This document shows, in pieces, positions 36,361-49,077 of a stretch of 64,000 bases of DNA. Position 1 is the stretch's first letter; the number at the start of each line of letters is the position of its first letter. The translations under genes were made by a program, and so were the position numbers. The notes below the pieces were generated by a model that was given only the letters and a program-made list of their open reading frames with translations, did no database searches and was not told the DNA's origin. This DNA comes from Nectonema munidae (lineage: Eukaryota; Nematomorpha; Nectonematoida; Nectonematidae), in NCBI GenBank assembly GCA_030549495.1, contig JAUIRK010000993.1:1595501-1659500 (forward strand). Reading direction: 5' to 3'.

Positions 36361-37380
36361 CTTTTAAATTTTGTATATAGGTACTAACTCTATTCTTAAC
36401 ATGTGTTCAAGGTTTTATTAAAAAAATTTGACCATGGTATGCTTTCCTAGATTTTGATGGTTTTTCAATTTATTTATATAGTCTGGCAAGACGCATCAGG
36501 TATGTTGTCCTCCGCATGGTATTGCCAGACGACGGATGTCTCCTATGTCGTATTGTCAAATCTCTAAGATATCATATGTTTTAAAACAAACACATTTAGA
36601 AAGAACATATATTCCTGGGTATGCATATTTTGTTATAGTTGCAAAAGTATAAAATATCACTTCTACTTTTGTCATTTGATATGAAACTTAATATTTCTTT
36701 TTTTCATAAAAAAAAAGTTTTTTTTTTATTAAAATTTATTATTTTTTTGTCTCAATTCAATTCACCCAAACCTAAATGTAGTATCTCTTGAATGAGTATA
36801 CCATTTAATTAATGATGTAGCGATGGATGGGCATTTTACAATCTGAACGATCTTGCACATATTCATTTAATACAAGGACAATTTACGGATCTTTTGAATC
36901 AAGCTTATTTTCAATATAATGGCGGTTATAATGATATTAATGCCATAATTTATTTTGTAAGTGTGGGAACAAAGTGATGGGTGGGTATTAGGTATATAAC
37001 AAAAAAATTTTTTTTGAATTTTTTCTTTCCCCCTATTATCATGGGTGGAGATTTTCTTTTTATGCAAAAAAATTACTAAAATCAGATCAACTTCTTTTCA
37101 AAATGTCACCCGCTTTCCTTATTTTGATTTCTATCTAGGTAACAGTTTGATGTATTTTTTTTTCTTTGTTTTATTTTTGAGAAAAACACCTTCATATAAA
37201 TTTATATTAAATTGTTTTGTTTCAAAACATTTTCATGTATTAAATTCATGTAATCACACTACCTTCAACCTTCAAAATACTTCTAAAGTTTTTCTTTGCT
37301 TTAATGAAATTGTAAAATAATCTGACTTTTTATTTTATTTTAGAAAAAAATTAATTTTAGGTTAAAGACAAGTATTTTTA

Positions 37381-39098
37381 ATGTCCAAAAATTCAGTTTC
37401 TTCGGACACAAATAAAAAAATTTGGTCAGCAAATTTATTACAATTTCAAGGGTATGAGTCTTCAAGGAAGCACAATATTGTCGACGCTCTTGACCAAATG
37501 CAAAGAATTCCAATGGAAAAACATATTTTGGACAGATACAAAACTCTAACCTGTTCTACAAAAATTAAAAAAGAAAGGATTTTAAAAATTGCAATTGAAG
37601 TAAGGTGTTTATGGAAAAAACTGAACCTACCAATTCAAAAAGGAAAATCGACAGTTGAAAGAAAAATTGAAGCAGTAGTAAAAAAATTTGATAAACACAG
37701 TCGACGAAATGGAAAATATGATTTCAATGAAGTGTTTGATGTTACAGATGAAAAAGGTGAATGGCTTCGTAAAGAAGATAAAGAATTTTATTATTTACAA
37801 ATCTCAACAAAGAGCAAAGTAGGCTATTGCAGCACAAAAATTGATACAAAAGGTATTCATCCTAGAAAATTAAATTTACTAAAGAAAAAAATAAAGAAAA
37901 CAAAAACATCTAACTATTCATGTAAAACTCAACAAATTTTGCAAAGTGAAGATTCAAGTATTAGTGATTTTGTTTCTGATATCAATGAAGATTTTGATGA
38001 ACCCTCCACATCAAAAAGACATCAAACTGATTGTGCAGTACGCCTAGTGACAACAGCAAAACTAAGCATTAGAAAAGCTCATACAGTTTGCAAAACATGT
38101 TGGAAAGCGGTATTTCAGTACCTACTCCATCACAGAGTGGTGTCTACAAAGCGATAATAAAGAAAAGTGAAAATCTGAAAGTTGAACTCTAAAATTATTT
38201 AAAACAAGAATCTTGGTGTTTGCACTTTGATGGGAAAACTCGGAATAATAAAGAATATGAAGTAGTTGTTTTGAAGAATGACATGCGCGAAATCAGATTA
38301 GCTGTAACAGTCCTAGCAAATTCAAAAGGCAAAACAATATTTGATGGAGTAAAAGCTGTTATTGATGATTATCAACTTTGGCCTTCAATAAAAATGATTG
38401 TTACAGACACAACTGCATCAAATACTGGAAAATATCTTGGTGCAGTAACATTTTTACAAAAACATTTTGAAAAAATTGGGCTTGAAAGACCTTTTTTTAT
38501 AGGATGTCAGCACCATATTCTTGATACAATACTGAAGCCCGTTCTGAATGATTATTTTGATGATTCGACAAGTTCTACTATTTTTTTATTCCAATTTTAA
38601 CAAAGCGATACAATCAACTCAAAACATCTTTTAAGAATATAGGCCAAGAATTGAAAAATAGCAACAAATCCCGATGGAGAGATGACATGGATTTTCTCTA
38701 TCACTTAATCTTATGTTACAAATTTTATAAAAATTCAAAGAAGTTTCCAAAAGTAAAATTCAAATCACTTCCTTCTTTGAGCAATGCCAGATGGAATTCA
38801 AGAGCGATTTACACTTTGCTTACATTTATTCTTTTACCAGAGTTTGGCACAAGAGTTGCAGAAGCCGGTGATTTTATTTGTGGTGCGTGGGCTAACATTT
38901 GGTTTTCTTCTCACCATTTTAATTCCACTGATTTTGAGAATCTCTATGAAGCCTGTAAACTTCATGCAAAAGCTATGAAATCGTTAACTAAATTTTGGTC
39001 TAGATAACCATCACCGATACCAGCACAACGCTCCAATATTTGTGCAGAACGTGCAATCAAAGTAATGCAAGACATAAATCCTTTTTGTAGATCTAATT
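37381..39098 (+). pseudogene. Decayed DNA-transposon gene, unassigned superfamily
   Basis: Three consecutive forward frames together cover one protein of about 570 residues. The first part (about 258 residues) is basic, with a helix-rich start (LLQFQGYESSRKHNIVDAL) and an acidic patch. Then come WCLHFDGKTRNNKEYEVVVL, a segment VTDTTASNTGKYLGAV, IGCQHHILDTILKPVL, and finally SNARWNSRAIYTLLTFILLPE and a C-terminal SNICAERAIKVMQDI. The DTT-SNTG and GCQHH words recur in a family of invertebrate transposon proteins with an RNase-H-like layout that I cannot name with confidence. At least two frame changes and two or three internal stops separate the parts. No terminal repeats were found. Confidence 0.6.
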
Positions 39099-39715
39099 AA
39101 AAAGTTAATTCTAAATTTTTATTAACAAACTTGAAATAAATATTGTTTTATACATTTTAAAAAATAATTGAATAGTTTGCATCGATAAAAAATTGCTTAT
39201 GAGCATGCGGGTGATTTTTTTTTAATTCTATATAAAACTTTTGCCTTATTTATATTTTATGCATAAAAACTCCACAAAAAATAATAAGGGGATTTTTCTA
39301 ACTGGGCAGTATCAAAATCAGCGTCAGTTAGAATAATGAGATCGGTATAGATCACTGCTAATTAATGGTATTTTTGGCAGCAATTAATCTGTAAACGTTA
39401 TCACTAATGTCGTGAAACTCTTATTTGTGTCTTCATTGTTCCCAACTAAAAGCCATCAATAAAAAATAGCAACACAACATATTCTAAGCTTTCTTAATCC
39501 AATCATGGACTTCCGCTGGAACTTTACCAATGTGGGGCAAAAACAAAAAAAGACTTGGCATACACCCGTTATAAAAAGACAGAAAAGGAGGAATGAAATT
39601 CGAGATTGCTGAAAATTATACGTCCTTTATTTAGTATAAACTAAAAAACGCTTTATTTGTGTAAAAGCAATAGAAATCAGCATAACATTTTTCAAGAAAA
39701 TAAAGGCATAGATAC

Positions 39716-39800
39716 AGGCCCGTAGCCAGCGAGGGCAGGAGGGGGCTAAGCGCCCCCCCCCCCTCAACTCAGATTCAGAGCTCCCCAACCTAATATATTT
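39716..39800. mobile_element. Partial MITE end
   Basis: AGGCCCGTAGCCAGCGAGGG followed by a G/C-rich tract (GGGGGCTAAGCGCCCCCC) resembles the CAGGCCCGTAGCCAG terminus common in animal hAT-type MITEs. No matching opposite end was found, so this is a fragment. Confidence 0.4.
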
Positions 39801-40215
39801 CGATATTAATAAAGGGTTCAAAAAATGGTTTATTTTTAGACTATATATAAAAATTTGGTACTTATTAGTTATCTCCCTACCACTTCAAAAATTTTTTCAG
39901 TAATTTACTAAAAAAATTTTTTTGAATGGAGGAGAGCTACCGACCAAACTTATATGCAAAGAAAAGCAATAGAATGTGGAAAATGGGTAGTTTTCCTACC
40001 CAAATTTACACTCCACTAATCATTTGTTTTCATATTTAAAAGTTATATATTAGTATAGCTGATAACTTAGTTTAGACCTTTAACACGCACCTCTGCTTAT
40101 TTCACGTTATGTAAGATTAATTCTTTAATTTCCTATATTTCTAATGCAATAAACAAAAATATTTATACACACCAATCAAAATCGTTAAGCAAAACGATTC
40201 AAAAATATACTAGTG

Positions 40216-40702
40216 CAGGGTTTCTCAACCGGGGTCCACATGGACTCTGTGTCCAATGTCCATATAATAATTCAGGGGGTTCACAGGCGAAATATTATAA
40301 ATTAGGGGTCCACAATGATATTTTGGTGGTCCATGAAGAAAACCATATCAAAACGGTTTTTATTATAAAAAGTTCGCAATAGACTTGACATCGTAAAAAA
40401 GGTGCTTTACGACTAGCATTAACTTCAATGCAACCAGATATAAATAAACTGGTTGAGCAGCATCAACCACAGGGATCTCATTAAATGTCTTTCTTATTTT
40501 ATTATAAAAATTGTTGCATTAGATTTGCTTTAATTTCAATATGAATTCTAAGTATATACTATTTTCTTTATCATAACCTCCAAAATTTTATTAGTGAAAA
40601 ATATTAAAATAAATATTTTTTTGTCCAATTTTTTTGGTCCGTCCACCAAGAAAAAAAGAAGTGAAAAGGGGTTCATGAGTAAAAAAAGGTTTAGAAACAC
40701 GG
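40216..40702. mobile_element. hAT-type MITE with perfect target duplication
   Basis: A 487-bp element with ends CAGGGTTTCTCAACC and CCGTGTTTCTAAACC (read inward), 12 of 15 identical. It is flanked by an exact 8-bp duplication TACTAGTG at 40208-40215 and 40703-40710. The interior has GGTCCAC words near both ends and no coding capacity. Confidence 0.85.
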
Positions 40703-42279
40703 TACTAGTGAAATTCATTGAATCAACACATACTTTTTAAATCTTAAAAATGACTTTAAAATTTTATACTTAGTTAGTTTTTAGTCAAGTTAATTAATTA
40801 GTAATTAGTAAAGTTAATTAATTAATTAAATAATTAATTAATTAGATCATTTTCTTAAATTATACTATTTGCTGGAGATATTCTAGAAAGAAATGGCAAA
40901 ATGAAGTTTTACCATTTTCATAGTAATATTACTATCAATATATATATGTAAGTAAATTGAGAGTCTTTACTCAATTTTTTGATTATTTTTAGGATGATTT
41001 TTCAATCACATAGTGAATTTACGACTACATTAATTACCAAAAATAATGAAGTTATTCATTGAGTCAGCAGTTAAAGTAGTTAGAGTAAACCATTTTTTAT
41101 TTTCAGTGTAGTAAGAGCAGATAAAATAACCTTCGGCATTGTTCTTGCGCTTTTCTCTTTCCATCCATCTATCTATACTACACTTTTTGAATGAAGGCGC
41201 AATAAGTATTTGAGTGGAATGAATTCACACACTTCCAATTTGCATATAAAGTGGAGAACAGTGGAGGGATCACTTTTTGTGCATTTTGAAAGCACACGCA
41301 TCGCAACTTTGATTCTTGCGCCAGAGCAAGGGAACGCTATCTGCTTTCAAAAGTTTGAAGCGATTTCAATTTAAATTCATCATAAAAGAATTGCACTTAG
41401 CTTCTTAATCTTCGTTCGCGCTTTTCAAAAAGGAAAATCCTTTTATTATATTTAGCTTTGCGAAAAGTGATCGTATATAAGAAAGGAGGACAATGTGTAA
41501 TCAACTCCAGCTTATCAAGAGTATTTCTTCTTTCCCGCACACCATAGGAATAAATTTTTTATATATGTCAAATGCAAAAAAAACCATATTTCCAAATTGT
41601 AGAAAGACTTTTATTACAGATTCCCTTCCAGAGGTACAAATCCTGCCGCCCCCTCCCCCGCCTCCAAAGTATACAAAAATATTGAAGAAGAAGAAGATTT
41701 TTTGATAAAATACACAGTTTCACAAATACAAAGAAGATTGAAAGCATATGATAAAATGTATTTTGTGGATGGCATTCACAATTGTAAATAAAAGATAGAG
41801 TATTGCTGTGAAATTTCAAAAGGCCATAGAGCCGGCTTTCTTGAAATAACACAAGACTTAATGAATAATAAGAATAAATGTAAGGCAATTACAAGTTTTA
41901 CACACATAGATGAATATTTTTGAGAATATTCTTTTTTAATTAATTTTTTTAAATGATCCAATATTCAAATGTAAGTATTCCAATGAATGTGTATTACTAT
42001 CCCAAAAGTCTGATAATTTGAACTGTGTCTGGTAAAATCTCAATCTATTGTAGTAGGGTAAACGCGTTAGATATTTACAGTGCAAGTCATTAATTACAAT
42101 CAGCTAAAGTAAAATCCAAAAATTTTTTAAAGAAATTAGGAAAACTTTCATTAAAGAGTTTAAATATAAACATTGTTAGATTATACTTATAGAGAAATTG
42201 TTATTATGACATACATAGATAAAGTCATAAATATATTTTACTGTTTTTTTTGAGATTTTTCCAAAAATTGAAAGATTTC

Positions 42280-43480
42280 CGTGTCCCCATGATATTAAAC
42301 AGTAATTAATGTAGGGTAAAAAGATGGAATTATACAACCCTTTTTTAACTCGAAGAAGGGGAGAACTTTTAAGAGTTTTCTAAATTCCAATCACTCTAGA
42401 AAGCTTACTCATATGAAATATGCTTTTTCCAACTTAATTTATTTTCTATTATTATACCTAACAACTGAAAATTGTCTACAACTTCAAAGAGCAAATTATC
42501 CTATTTTAGATTAAACTGATTATTATTTCTAGAAAAAAAGGATTAATTTTGATTTATTTTTATTAATTATCATTCCATTTTTAAAAGCCCAATCAAACAG
42601 ACTTTGAAGTTTATTTTGTGCATATTTTTAAAAAATTTGATACTTCACAGAGAAAAGGCAGCATATTTATAGTGAGATCATCTGCAAAACAAAAATAGCT
42701 TAGTTTACAGTTAGTATAATACAAAATATCAAAAAAAAAAGCGGACCTAAAATGGATCCTTGGGGAACACCCATATTTGCGCACTTTTTATCAGATAAAA
42801 CTCCTTTAAAATTGACACTTGCTTTTGTCTTAACTTAAAATATGATTCCATAAGAAGCAATGCACTTTTTTGGAAACCATACAGACTTACTTTTTGAAGT
42901 AAGAAGTTATGAGGTGGTAAATCAAATGCTTTAGAAAACCTGCAGAATATTTATCAATATGATTTACTAACAAACAAAGTAAAGATTGAGTGTTATGATG
43001 TTCACAAAATCCAAACTGATAAGTAAACACCAAGTTATTATAGCTAATAAATGAATTCATTTGTTTAAAAAGTAATTTCTCAAATATTTTTCAGATAGTT
43101 GGAATTATAGACCCAGGCCTATAATTGTCAACATTATATTTGTCTCCTTTTTTGAAAACTGGATGCACTTTACTAAGTTTAAACATGTCAGGATAAACAG
43201 AAAATTGAAGGTATGAATTGAAGTCTATTAGAAAGAATTTTGCCGAAATATCTACAACTAATTTTATGTGGTACATAGAAACTCCATATATGTCAGTGCC
43301 TTTGTTTGATTCAAAATAATTTACAACCAAAATTATTTCTTGCAAAGAAAATTTCACAAAGACGTCATGAATTAATGATTTCAAAAATGATTTTGGTAAA
43401 AATATTATAAAAAAGTTGAAATTGGTTGAAAAGGGTTTACAATTAATCCAAAAAAAAAATAATGTAAAATCATACAAATT
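42280..43480 (-). pseudogene. LINE reverse transcriptase fossil (Jockey-like)
   Basis: Read on the minus strand in several frames: NKGTDIYGVSMYHIK, KVHPVFKKGDKYNVDNYRP, KIFEKLLFKQMNSFI, then GVPQGSILGPLFF, FADDLTINM, WAFKNGMIINKNKSK, FQLLGIIIENKLSW and SIFLPYI. These are reverse-transcriptase blocks 0-7 of a non-LTR element in the right order. FADD is the active-site box. The frame changes several times and has stops. The endonuclease part and the tail were not found. Confidence 0.85.
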
Positions 43481-44659
43481 TATGAATGCAAAAATTTACC
43501 TACAAAATTTTGTAAGGAAGTTGAAATTGTGATAAAAAAATTTAAAATGAAAAGTAAAAAAATTGTTTAAAAAAGCAAATACTAGCGATTCTTGTTTTGA
43601 TAATTTCTAGTGAGAGAAATAATAAGGGGCTGAAACATCTAAATATTTCTTTCGACTTGGCTATCTAGCAAAACCTGCTAAAGATGGAACGTTGTGTATT
43701 TGTTGTAATGCTTACTCTCTACTGGAACTCCATATATTGCATAGAATATTTGTATAGTGGAGTTATACACATTTAATAACAAATGAAAAGCTTCTTGACT
43801 TTTATATATAAGTAAAATATTGATAGTTTTATCTCTTCTGATCTCCACTTGTTCCTTGTCCACTAGGAACTGATAAATTCTACCTCTGTTGAGAATCATT
43901 CGTTTATCTCCTTTTTTGGAAGCATTCAACCTCAAGGCATCCGGACTCAGGACAATTCAGCCTCTGGACAAATCGTCCTATAATTATATTGATATTAATA
44001 TTGTCTTGGGGTCGAATTTATTCGAGGCAAAATTACCCAGAAGATCGATTGTCTAGAGACCGAATTATCTTATCAATAAAAATTGGAACTTGGAACTTTT
44101 GTCTTACCTACTTAAGTATTACTCCGTTTACTATGCCATGCTGCTAGTGTTGAAAGGAGTACCGAGTTTCAAGAACCAGTTTCTGTTTCAAAAATTTTGA
44201 ATCAAAACCAGAAACATTTATTATTATTTATCTTTATTCTTAAAATAACTTTTTAAGAACTTCTTTTTTTTGAAAGAAATATTGAGGCGATTGAAGAAGA
44301 TCTTTCTGATTGAGTACTTGTAGGCTTTATTGACAATAAGGCAGAATAAATTTTTTGAAGATATTTCGATTAAAATAATTTTTTTTCTTTTTTTTTCAAG
44401 AATTTAAAAGCTATAGTATTCATTGATTTAATTTCAAAAGAGAGTTAAAAAAAAGAGTTAAATATTGCAATATAAAATTTTTCAAAGATGGGAATTTATT
44501 TGATTCTCGGTTCTGCCATTTTGCATAAGAACCGGTAATGTGCCGGGATTCAGAACAGATGTTTCAACCGTACATGCTATAATTATACATAATTTTTAAA
44601 CGTGGCTTCTTCACGAAGAATTTGAGGGATCAAAAAGAAAAGGAAGCAAAGCATCGTAC

Positions 44660-44797
44660 TTCGTTCACAGTATTTGCCATAGAAGCGCGTGGAGTTGCAG
44701 TTGCAGTGCATGTTTTCGTGGAACAAGACGCAAGTGGAGTTGTTTTGACAGATCGACAAAGAACACTTCCTGCCATACTCAACGCAGAACGGCAGAA
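44660..44797 (-). CDS. Nrx-1: Neurexin exon: EGF2
   Basis: A 138-bp exon encoding residues 221-267. The EGF repeat has six cysteines at 232, 237, 243, 252, 254 and 264 (core CSLSICQNNSTC...HCNCN...YGKYCER), aligning with human EGF2 CDSYPCKNNAVC...ICDC...WGRTCER. Two potential N-glycosylation sites (NNST, NST) are unusual in this domain. The acceptor is GCATTTAG|TT and the donor is CGAA|GTACGA. It is separated by a 58-bp intron from the LG3 exon. Both ends split codons. Confidence 0.94.
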
Positions 44798-44855
44798 CTA
44801 AATGCAAAAAGCGCCGGCATTAGCGAGAGCGTGCATTAGGAATGAATCAATCAAC

Positions 44856-45129
44856 CTTTGTGCTCGGACTCCTGTAAAGGACGTGGAGAGCTGAGTGATA
44901 TGGCTGGAGTTGATAGGGAGTGAGGAAGTATTTTAATTCCGTTTAAGCGCAAATTTTTGACGCACCCAAAGAAACTCTTTGATAAGAGGAGGTATTGGGA
45001 AAGAGTTAGGTAATTGTAAAGATTCTTCACCCCGAACGTCAGCTTTAACTTGGAAAAATGTTTCGAAAACAGCTTGCTCAAGTTGATTGTGAAGAAGTAT
45101 TTTTTTGAGTTAAGCGTCAGCTCAAAGTA
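44856..45129 (-). CDS. Nrx-1: Neurexin exon: C-terminal half of LG3
   Basis: Encodes residues 130-221: YFELTLNSKKYFFTI...LTFGVKNLYNYLTL...FFGCVKNLRLNGIKIL. FFGCVKNLRLNG corresponds to human LG3 YVGCIRDLFIDG, while the middle of the domain is poorly conserved. The acceptor has a T/C-rich tract ending CCAAAAG|TAC and the donor is CAAAG|GTTGAT. It is phase 0 in and phase 1 out. The cysteine of FFGC should pair with C225 just before EGF2. Confidence 0.88.
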
Positions 45130-46104
45130 CTTTTGGAAGAAAGAAACCTAAATATATCATTAACGACAGGTTTTTAAAATTATCCCATGAAAAATATGTA
45201 CCTTTCCTCATGTTATATCCAGATTATAATAATAATTAATGATAGAGAATAAAAAAAACTTTTATTCAAATCAGTTTTTGTCAATATTAATTTCGGACCA
45301 CTCTGATCTTCTCCATATAAACACAAATGTTAAATGCAAATAGTGCAAACAAGGAATGGAGTGCGGAAAAGAAGAATATAACGAACGTTCTGATAATCTC
45401 GAAAGCTACCATTTTAAAAAGTTTTTATAAAGAGGGAGACCAAATTATATCGGTAATTTTGGGGCGATCAATGGATCAAGGAAGATCTCATTTTAACTTT
45501 AATTTTCACACTACATTAAATAATGGTAAGTTAGCATTTATTTCGCAAAAAACACTCTCAAACATAAAGTTATCTTAAAGTTATAATAATAATTCTTTAT
45601 ATATATATAAATAAAGAAGCTGTCATTTTCATTCCCTCAACATTACTACTTAAATCATTTTATTGTATTGCATATTTAGAAAAACAATGCATTCTATTTA
45701 ATTATAGACTATTTTAGCATATTCCTTTTAGCTAATTTATTTATTATTAAAATATATTCTCTTTTTCAAAATCTGCAATACAATCCATTATTTTTAAGAG
45801 ATGTTTTAGGGGAATGAAAATGAGAGCGTCTTCATTTATAATCCCGAAACTATAAATATGTTATGATATATCTTATTAAAATATGAAAGTTGCTTAAAAA
45901 TTTTTTAAATAATAGCTTTAAAACTAATAAATCTTATTTTATAATCTGCATCCAAATATATACAAATGATAGAAGGAAAGAAACAACATATTACCCGAAG
46001 AATTGCGTAAGTGTGGAAAATTTTTTTCTTCTATTTTTTGTAAGGCTGGTAATGATTAATTTATTTGAATTTAAATTTAAGAAGTGTAATACGCGTTTTC
46101 TTTT

Positions 46105-47475
46105 TCAAATACCGTCAAATAACCAGCTACGTAGACACACAAACATATTAACAGTATTTGGTTCAAGTGATGAACGCGTTTTGTTAACAATGTTACCAGC
46201 AGAGCAAAATAATCGTCCACACGAAACTGAAGTAGCAGGTATGCAAAGTACAGTTTTAGCAAATAATGCCAATTTTGGATATCGATATTCATTAAGTTTC
46301 CAGCATTGTAGTGGATCAACTGATTCCGCAACTTTTTTCTCCATTTTATATAGTTGCACTTCATCAAAAACATTTTCGGCATCTTCTTGTGAGTCTGAGT
46401 CAGTCTCCATCAACTTGAAATGCTTTTCACTTGTTTCGCATGTAGTGTTATTGACACTATTAGAATTATCTTGTGTGTTTGTCTTCAGCCAATCTTTATT
46501 TGCTAATTGTTGTTTAAAGAGACCAAGTTTGTTCTTTTGCATCATCTGATAAGCACTTCAAGCTTTTATATCGTGGGTCAAGTGCTGTCGCAATCTTTAA
46601 AACAGCAATGTTTTTCATATCAGCTACACGTTTGTAAAAGTCATTAATTGAGGCTTCTTTGAATCTAGCTATATAACCTGAAACATCATCATTCACACTC
46701 ATATGCTTTGTTAAAAAAGATAACAATGGCAACACACAGCTACATATCACATATTTTTCACCGCCTAGCAGAACTGTAGCATGGCGGAATATGTCTAAAA
46801 CTTTGACGTATTTTGAAATTTTTTCCCAATCAGAATCGAACAGTTTCAAACCGACATAATACTTTTCTTTGGTTGACATGTAAAGATTTAATGCCTCTTT
46901 AGCCTGCAGCATATAAAGAACGCTCTTCCATCTTGTTGGAACATCTTGCTGTAGCTTACGCAATGGTGAGTCAAAACAATTTTGCCATTTAGTTGTATTG
47001 AACGGGCTATGCTTAAAATGTCCCACAATTTTTCGAAACTTTGCAAACAACACTTCGGTATCTGCAGCTTTAAATCCATTCAATATGCTTAATTCTAAGC
47101 TTTGAGCTAAACAAGTAAGTAATATGTGAAAAACCTGCTTGAATAACAGCGGAAGTCATATTTCGTGCATTGTCAGTTACTATAACCTGGATCTTTTCTG
47201 TTATATTCCAGTCTTTTGCAAAATGTTTATATAACTCAGCAACATTGGCAGAATAGTGACGTTCAACTACATTAACGCATCTTAGAACAACCCTTTTTAA
47301 ACTCCAGTCATCATTAATCCAATGGCCAATGATTCCACAATAACTTTCATTTCCTAAATATGTCCAAAAATCAGACGTTAGTGCAATTGCTTTTGAATTT
47401 TTCACTGCTTCTTTAACCCATTTAAGACCAAGCATGGCAGACGATATCTAAAAAAAAACACAAAATATATATTCA

Positions 47476-47515
<40 letters not shown>

Positions 47516-48140
47516 TTTCCAAAAAAAAAAATTTGTTAAAAAGGGGTTAATGCTTTCTATTTTAGCGTTGAACATCTCAGGCAAATTTTTGCCGATAGTT
47601 TGCCGACAAGGTATAGTTTATAAGCAGAATTTTTAAGCGCTGTGCGTAATACTTGCTGAAGACCTCATCTTCAACTATCGATATTGGTCTGCCACCCTAT
47701 CGAAAAGTGTATTCATTTTGCAAGTGATATTGTAATGTCACGTTGAACAGTAGCACTCACGGGTTGATCGAGTGTACGACAAAACATATTCAAAGTAGTT
47801 TGCTTGGAAGTCGATGTTGACGCCGCTGTAAGTGACTTTTCATGTTGAAGTTTCGAATATTGTAGCGAGTGTTTGTTTTGACGTGTTAGATCCATGATAT
47901 GCCAAAGATTTGTCACAATGAATGCAATAAACGTTGGCAGCATTTTTAATATTACGATCATCCAAAAATTTGAAACCAAAATGATTATGTAATTTGCCAG
48001 AAATTGGTTTATATTTATTAAATTTTATTTAATGAAATAGTCTAAAAAATAAAATTTAATCTGATAGTTAAAGAAAAATTTAATCGTCAAAATAAATTAA
48101 CGATTAATCGATCAATTAATCTTTAAATTCTACAGCTCTA
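46105..48140 (-). pseudogene. Decayed hAT transposon (ZBED-type transposase)
   Basis: The minus-strand frames cover most of a hAT transposase. A BED zinc-finger region lies near 47.7-48.0 kb. TSDFWTYLGNESYCGIIGHWI and VIVTDNARNMTSAV (catalytic-domain blocks) lie at 47.07-47.43 kb. A QQDVPTRWKSV block lies at 46.9-47.0 kb, and the C-terminal dimerisation domain (IPATSVSCGRLFCSAGNIV...SSLEPNTVNM) at 46.1-46.4 kb. The frame changes at least three times. A T-rich tract ending in TTTAG near 47.45 kb looks like an intron acceptor of the element. The 5' end may be TAGAGCTGTAGAATTTAAAG at 48140, followed inside by ATTAATCG words. I could not find the opposite terminus. Confidence 0.85.
47466..47520. 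repeat. Long poly-A/poly-T tract
   Basis: A homopolymer run of about 30 A bases on the plus strand, inside the decayed hAT element. Confidence 0.9.
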
Positions 48141-48690
48141 ATTTTTTGTATTTGTCGGTATCGCATCCAATGGAAGAATATTTTACTGTAACTGGACAGA
48201 TGTTAGGGATAGCATGATTGAAAATAGAACCCAGACTATTTGGATCGAGACCCTACGTTCCCAAACAAATGTAATTCATATTCAATAGTAAAAATAACAA
48301 AATAATTCATATGCTCAAAATAAATTGCACTGGTTATAACACAATTTTGCAATATTCCCACGACAAATTGTCATTCTCATATAAATTTAAATTTTCAATG
48401 ATAAAGCATCAGGCGAGAAAGTGTATTTTTTTAAACAAAGAAGAGATTTATGGGGTTCTAACGAAATTTAGTGTTATCCTTTGATAAATTTTAACTCTTG
48501 AATGAAAACTAACCCAGAAGATTTCTTGAATTTTTAATGGACTTTGTATATTTTGATTTTCATTTCCTGGTACTTCCTTCTCAGACTGCTCCTCAAAGGG
48601 TTAAATAAATATAAAAAAAGATCACGTGATACGCAAGAACTGTTTCGATTAGGCATGAAATTGAAAATAAAGGCAACATGTGAAAGTAAC

Positions 48691-49077
48691 CTTAAGTTTG
48701 TGCCAATTTTTCTTTGCTGAGGAGTAATTGGGGTCGAAGAGGACCGAATGGGAGTTGTTGAAGACTCGGACGTCCACTTTGAAAAGGTTGAAGTGGAGGG
48801 ACAGGACGAAAGCAATCAACTCATTTTGAAGGATCAGCACCACTCCTTCCATCGAATAAGCGCGCATTTCAAAGTCCACTGTCACCGTGTTCAAAGCCTG
48901 GATCGGGATTGGTAAGTTGCTTCCTTCTCCGTCAATCAGAAAGACTGAGCTACCTTTATTCATAGGTGTCATTCCACATCTGCTTGATGCACGCGCCGTA
49001 TTTTTGACTAGGCCTCTAGAACTCGCCCCTCGCATATTCATGAAGTCCAACACAACGCTATCCATCTTCAGGCGTGC
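48691..49077 (-). CDS. Nrx-1: Neurexin exon: end of LG2 and start of LG3
   Basis: The most 5' neurexin exon found, 129 codons, phase 0 at both ends. ARLKMDSVVLDFMNM lies where human LG2 ends (ELSRLAK...MKIHG). VTVDFEMRAYSMEGVVLIL...FVLSLHFNLFKVDVRVFN...NWHKLK matches the LG3 start (ISFDFRTTEPNGLILFT...VELLDGNLYLLLDMG...EWYHVD). The acceptor is ATTGTGTTTAG|GCA and the donor is CTTAAG|GTTACT, somewhat weak. Earlier exons (signal peptide, LG1, EGF1, rest of LG2) were not seen in the remaining 15 kb. Confidence 0.85.

Larger units (their letters stand above)
26261..44659 (-). other. Neurexin intron, 18.4 kb
   Basis: The largest fully contained intron and the main landing area for transposons in the gene. 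The SINE/hammerhead cluster, MITEs, a DNA-transposon gene and a LINE fossil are listed separately. Between 30.0 and 35.4 kb I see only AT-rich sequence, one GT and one GAT microsatellite, a pogo-like terminal word near 30.98 kb and a CT run near 34.4 kb. From 36.4 to 37.3 kb there is one short stem (GTCTGGCAA...TTGCCAGAC, 36481-36531). From 40.7 to 42.2 kb there is a TTAATTAA-rich patch and nothing else. Confidence 0.85.
45130..48690 (-). other. Neurexin intron, 3.6 kb
   Basis: Holds the decayed hAT transposon at 46.1-48.1 kb. The flanks (45.13-46.07 and 48.15-48.69 kb) are AT-rich without recognisable features. Confidence 0.85.

Noticed and set aside
45890-46549. 219-codon forward frame
   Set aside because: It is antisense to the hAT C-terminal dimerisation domain, which is clearly coding-like on the minus strand.
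47402-47584. Short minus frame with a long Phe run
   Set aside because: It is a translation of a poly-T tract, probably the polypyrimidine tract of an intron in the decayed hAT element.
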